This document shows positions 5,776-8,297 of a stretch of DNA of 8,297 nt, one piece after another. The stretch is taken from positions 1-8,297 of the forward strand of contig URJC01000096.1 in assembly GCA_900548135.1 (NCBI GenBank), read 5' to 3'. The position numbers and the translations under genes are program-made. The stretch is from an uncultured Odoribacter sp. GTDB taxonomy: Bacteria; Bacteroidota; Bacteroidia; Bacteroidales; Marinifilaceae. Below the pieces are notes generated by a model. It saw nothing but the letters and a program-made list of their open reading frames with translations, ran no database searches and was not told the DNA's origin. Numbering within the stretch: position 1 is the stretch's first letter; the number at the start of each line of letters is the position of its first letter.

Positions 5776-7554
5776 ATGCTGAGGTTAGTATTTTTGATTT
5801 TTCTTTCTTGTTTTTATATACAAGTAATAGCCCAGGGGGTTGTCATTCCTAAGTCTGCGGATATTGTGGTGATAAAGGGGAAAAGTTATTATTTGCATAC
5901 GGTGCAGCCCGGCCAGACTTTATATTCAATTTGTAAGACTTACGGTGTGGACGTGGAGGAACTGAAGGCGCAGAATGATAAGAAAGACAATAACCTGAGT
6001 TTATATGAGGTCATTAAGATTCCGTTTGTGGAGCCTTTTGTGGAGCAGGATGAAAAATATTATTATTATCGGGTGGCTAAGGGGGAGACTTTGTATTCAA
6101 TTTCCCGGCAATATGGGATAAAACCGAAGCGTTTATTGAAGTATAATACTCAATATGCTCACAATGAGCCTTTGGCTGTAGGGGCTGTGATCCGGTTACC
6201 GTTGTCCGAGATCGACCGGTCTAAATTGAAAACGACAGTACAGCCTGTTATGGTAGAAAAGAGAGTAACAGAGGAGAAAACAGAAAAAAAAGAAGTGAAG
6301 GAAGAAACCATTACTTTGGTGAAACCGGAGCGGGGGGATGAAACCCGGCTTGTGGTGGTAAAAGACACTTTACCTGTTGGGGCGGGAAAAATGGTTGTTC
6401 AGGATGCAAAACAGGGAGTGTCTGATTATCTTGCCGGGGGAGTCATGTCGGCAGATCCTTTTGTGAAGATTGCTTTATTGCTTCCTTTTTCGGCCAAGGA
6501 ATACCCGTTGTATCTGGATTCATTGGGAGGGGTACAAACTGTGACTATTTCAGCGCGGGTAGAACAGTTTCTGGATTTTTATGAGGGAGTGTTGTTGGCA
6601 GTTGACAGTTTGAAAAACCAGGGATATAAGATCGATCTTCATGTTTATGATACGGAACGTAACCCCGAAAAAATGGTTGTTTTAGCAAAGGAATTGGATT
6701 ACCTTCGTCCAGACCTGATTATTGGACCGGTATATGGTTCGGTATACAAGGCTGTTCTGGATAATCTGGAGAATAAGCATATTCCGGTTGTTTACCCGCT
6801 TTCTTCCCGTAGTGAAGGATTTGGACGTTATCCGAATTTTATCCAGGTGAATGCTTCGTTTGGTGCTGTTGCGGAAAAAATGATGCAGTGGCTGGATGTA
6901 CAGCGCTATCAAGCTAACATGGTATATATCAATCTGGTGGGTACAGAAGATGCCGATTGGATGGAAAAGAGGGCGTTTAGGGAACAGTTGAAGCTGAGGG
7001 AAGGAATTCAATTCTTTAACTGGAGACTGGATCAAATTATGCTGGATTCATTGCGGACGATGTTGTTGCCTGATCGGGAAAATATTTTAATATTGCCGGT
7101 TTCCAAAGAGGCAGATGTGAGTAAAGTATTGCCTTTGATCTCAGCTTTGGCAGATAGCTATCAGATCACTGTATTGGGGTTACCGGAATGGCAAACGTTT
7201 ACCTCTGTGGACCATGAGACTTTCTATAAATTAAATACGAAGTTATTTTCTTATAGCTATGTTGATTATCAGTCTCCTGAAGCTGTTGCTTTTGCTGATA
7301 AATTCCGGAAATATTTTTCTACAGAACCGGGAAGTCTTGTATTTAAAGCTTTTGATATGGGACTTTATTTTATCGGATTGGCTGCTAAGTATCGTGATAA
7401 GACGCTGGAAGCCCTGGAGTATGATGACCGTGCCACCAGCTTTTCCCGTTTCCGTTTTAATAAAATAAAAAATGGGGAAGGCAAAGAGAATCATGGTTTT
7501 TATATTGTCAATTTTGGTTCTGACTATCGTCTGAAAATTGAAAATCCGGATTAG
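5776..7554 (+). CDS. Secreted LysM protein with C-terminal periplasmic-binding (type 1) fold
   Basis: A 592-residue protein with an N-terminal signal peptide (hydrophobic 'LRLVFLIFLSCFYIQVIAQ', likely cut near residue 19-20). Two LysM domains follow, at about 40-83 ('HTVQPGQTLYSICKTYGV') and 98-142 ('YRVAKGETLYSISRQYGI'); these bind N-acetylglucosamine-containing glycans such as peptidoglycan. Residues ~150-225 form a charged Lys/Glu-rich linker ('KRVTEEKTEKKEVKEE'). From ~229 to the end the sequence reads as a type 1 periplasmic-binding fold: 'VKIALLLPFSA', 'FYEGVLLAVDSL', 'PDLIIGPVYGS', 'IPVVYPLSS', late 'FKAFDMGLYFIGLAAKY'. Such proteins are annotated in Bacteroidota as LysM or amino-acid-binding-like, but a role in peptidoglycan synthesis or remodelling, by analogy with LpoA, is only inference. 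It is transcribed alone, divergently from the PASTA operon. The A/T-rich leader shows no clear ribosome binding site. Confidence 0.88.
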   Translation: MLRLVFLIFLSCFYIQVIAQGVVIPKSADIVVIKGKSYYLHTVQPGQTLYSICKTYGVDVEELKAQNDKKDNNLSLYEVIKIPFVEPFVEQDEKYYYYRVAKGETLYSISRQYGIKPKRLLKYNTQYAHNEPLAVGAVIRLPLSEIDRSKLKTTVQPVMVEKRVTEEKTEKKEVKEETITLVKPERGDETRLVVVKDTLPVGAGKMVVQDAKQGVSDYLAGGVMSADPFVKIALLLPFSAKEYPLYLDSLGGVQTVTISARVEQFLDFYEGVLLAVDSLKNQGYKIDLHVYDTERNPEKMVVLAKELDYLRPDLIIGPVYGSVYKAVLDNLENKHIPVVYPLSSRSEGFGRYPNFIQVNASFGAVAEKMMQWLDVQRYQANMVYINLVGTEDADWMEKRAFREQLKLREGIQFFNWRLDQIMLDSLRTMLLPDRENILILPVSKEADVSKVLPLISALADSYQITVLGLPEWQTFTSVDHETFYKLNTKLFSYSYVDYQSPEAVAFADKFRKYFSTEPGSLVFKAFDMGLYFIGLAAKYRDKTLEALEYDDRATSFSRFRFNKIKNGEGKENHGFYIVNFGSDYRLKIENPD

Positions 7555-7694
7555 GGTTTCCGGTTCATGTTATGGTTGAAATCTGGTAGGCGTTACTGGG
7601 GTTAGAAAATTCAGCTTTTTTGATAATAAATTACTTTGAGGCTGAAACATTTTGCCTGTTTTCGGGGTATATCGATTAATTAAACTTAAGTACA
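7555..7694 (+). other. Intergenic spacer between the LysM and fimbrial lipoprotein genes
   Basis: This 140-bp spacer has no coding-like ORF. It contains TTCAGC (7610-7615) followed by a T-run and a matching GCTGAA (7641-7646), but the 25-nt loop makes a terminator unlikely. TTACTTTG at 7631-7638 differs from the Bacteroidales -7 consensus at one position and would give a ~50-nt leader for the lipoprotein gene; no convincing -33 box was found. The final stretch before the ATG is A/T-rich with the self-complementary TTAATTAA, typical of Bacteroidota leaders. Confidence 0.4.
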
Positions 7695-8297
7695 ATGAAA
7701 AAGATATACCTCTGTTTTATTTTGCCAGCTTTTCTATTGCTGGGTGCTTGTCATGATGATGATAGTTATAAGCAAAATATTCCGGGGCCGCAGGAACCTG
7801 CTACTATTTCGGTGATGTTGACTAGTAGGGTAGGATCGGTGGTGGGGAATTCACTTTCAGAATATGTGGGTGCATTGAATTTATTACTTTTTCGGGCAAA
7901 TAATGCCGGCGATTTTATATTATACCGTCAGAAAGTTTTGAATCAGGAGCAATTACGTGCTTTGTCGGATAGCGATCAGAATACGGAAGCTGGATTTACT
8001 GTTTTTAAAGAAATTTCTTTTGATACTGTTCCGGTGGCGGATTACCGTATTGTCGGGGTTGGTAATGTTTTGGATTCTTTGGGAAATGCACAGCCTTCAG
8101 TGTCTTTACAGGGGGCAACTATTGGAACTTCTATCACGAATGTTTTAACTTCAGTCCGGAATGGGGATGAAGCCCCCCGTTTGTTCTGGGGGATGACAGA
8201 AACAATTCATGCCGGTTCGGGTGAGACAATGCCGGTTTTAAGGCTTTACCGGAAAATTTCCATGTTTGCGTTGACCTTATTGAAAATTCCGTTCCTT
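7695..8297 (+). CDS. FimB/Mfa2-like fimbrial lipoprotein, 3' end outside window
   Basis: The frame opens at ATG 7695 and stays open for 201 codons to the window edge. The N-terminus is a lipoprotein signal: 'MKK', a hydrophobic stretch, then the lipobox 'LLGAC' with Cys19. The residues after it, 'HDDDSY', are acidic, which resembles the surface-export signal of Bacteroidetes lipoproteins. The rest fits the FimB/Mfa2 (minor fimbrial anchor) style: an early 'ISVML' strand, a short segment like 'LLLFRANNAGDFILY', a 'VADYRIVGVGNV' strand, then 'LFWGMTETIHAGSGE' followed by 'LRLYRKISMFAL'. In that family the protein anchors or caps type V pili at the outer membrane. The typical arginine-containing 'L.R..' strand is present, but similarity is judged by eye, so another fimbrillin-like family is possible. 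It lies 140 bp after the LysM gene, probably with its own promoter. Confidence 0.7.
   Translation, partial: MKKIYLCFILPAFLLLGACHDDDSYKQNIPGPQEPATISVMLTSRVGSVVGNSLSEYVGALNLLLFRANNAGDFILYRQKVLNQEQLRALSDSDQNTEAGFTVFKEISFDTVPVADYRIVGVGNVLDSLGNAQPSVSLQGATIGTSITNVLTSVRNGDEAPRLFWGMTETIHAGSGETMPVLRLYRKISMFALTLLKIPFL

Noticed and set aside
7543..7563. Palindrome AATCCGGATT and a CCGGA/TCCGG stem at the end of the LysM gene as terminator
   Set aside because: The stem is only 5 bp with no following T-tract, and half of it is inside the coding region.
7610..7646. TTCAGC/GCTGAA inverted repeat as terminator
   Set aside because: The loop is 25 nt for a 6-bp stem and the T-run lies inside the loop rather than after the stem.
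1..8297. CRISPR arrays, tRNA or rRNA genes, insertion sequences
   Set aside because: I saw no regularly spaced repeats, no tRNA-like cloverleaf, no rRNA segment and no transposase-like reading frame.

Overview
The window looks like chromosomal DNA of a gut-type Bacteroidota, most likely order Bacteroidales. The reasons are a FimB/Mfa2-like fimbrial lipoprotein, a LysM plus periplasmic-binding-fold secreted protein of the kind common in that order, a PASTA protein paired with an RluD-like pseudouridine synthase, A/T-rich leaders without clear Shine-Dalgarno sites, and one match to the Bacteroidales -7 promoter element (TAnnTTTG). Genus cannot be assigned from the sequence alone; Odoribacteraceae or a relative is only a guess.

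Region 1 (1-3641, + strand) is the distal end of an extracellular contractile injection system (eCIS) locus. It holds the C-terminal part of the tape-measure protein (Afp14-like), then a DUF4157 'eCIS core' protein carrying a C-terminal HEVAH metalloprotease-like domain, then the AAA+ ATPase (Afp15-like) that overlaps the effector by ATGA. The likely logic is that the tape measure sets tube and sheath length, the ATPase acts in assembly, and the DUF4157 protein is the loaded cargo. The effector is a mosaic. Its N-terminal DUF4157 half is about 50% GC by hand count, while its C-terminal toxin-like half is about 33% GC, and the A/T-rich block runs on into the first ~30-40 codons of the ATPase gene. 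This is the most interesting signal in the window: a probable exchangeable toxin cassette. A possible broken small Cys-containing ORF lies between tape measure and effector.

Region 2 (3644-5526, - strand) is an ordinary housekeeping operon: a membrane-anchored three-PASTA protein followed by an RluA/RluD-family 23S rRNA pseudouridine synthase. It converges on the eCIS ATPase with only two bases between the stop codons.

Region 3 (5527-8297, + strand) starts with a 249-bp divergent intergenic region that contains a strong nested hairpin. It is followed by a secreted LysM/periplasmic-binding-fold protein and the first 201 codons of a FimB/Mfa2-like lipoprotein that runs off the window.
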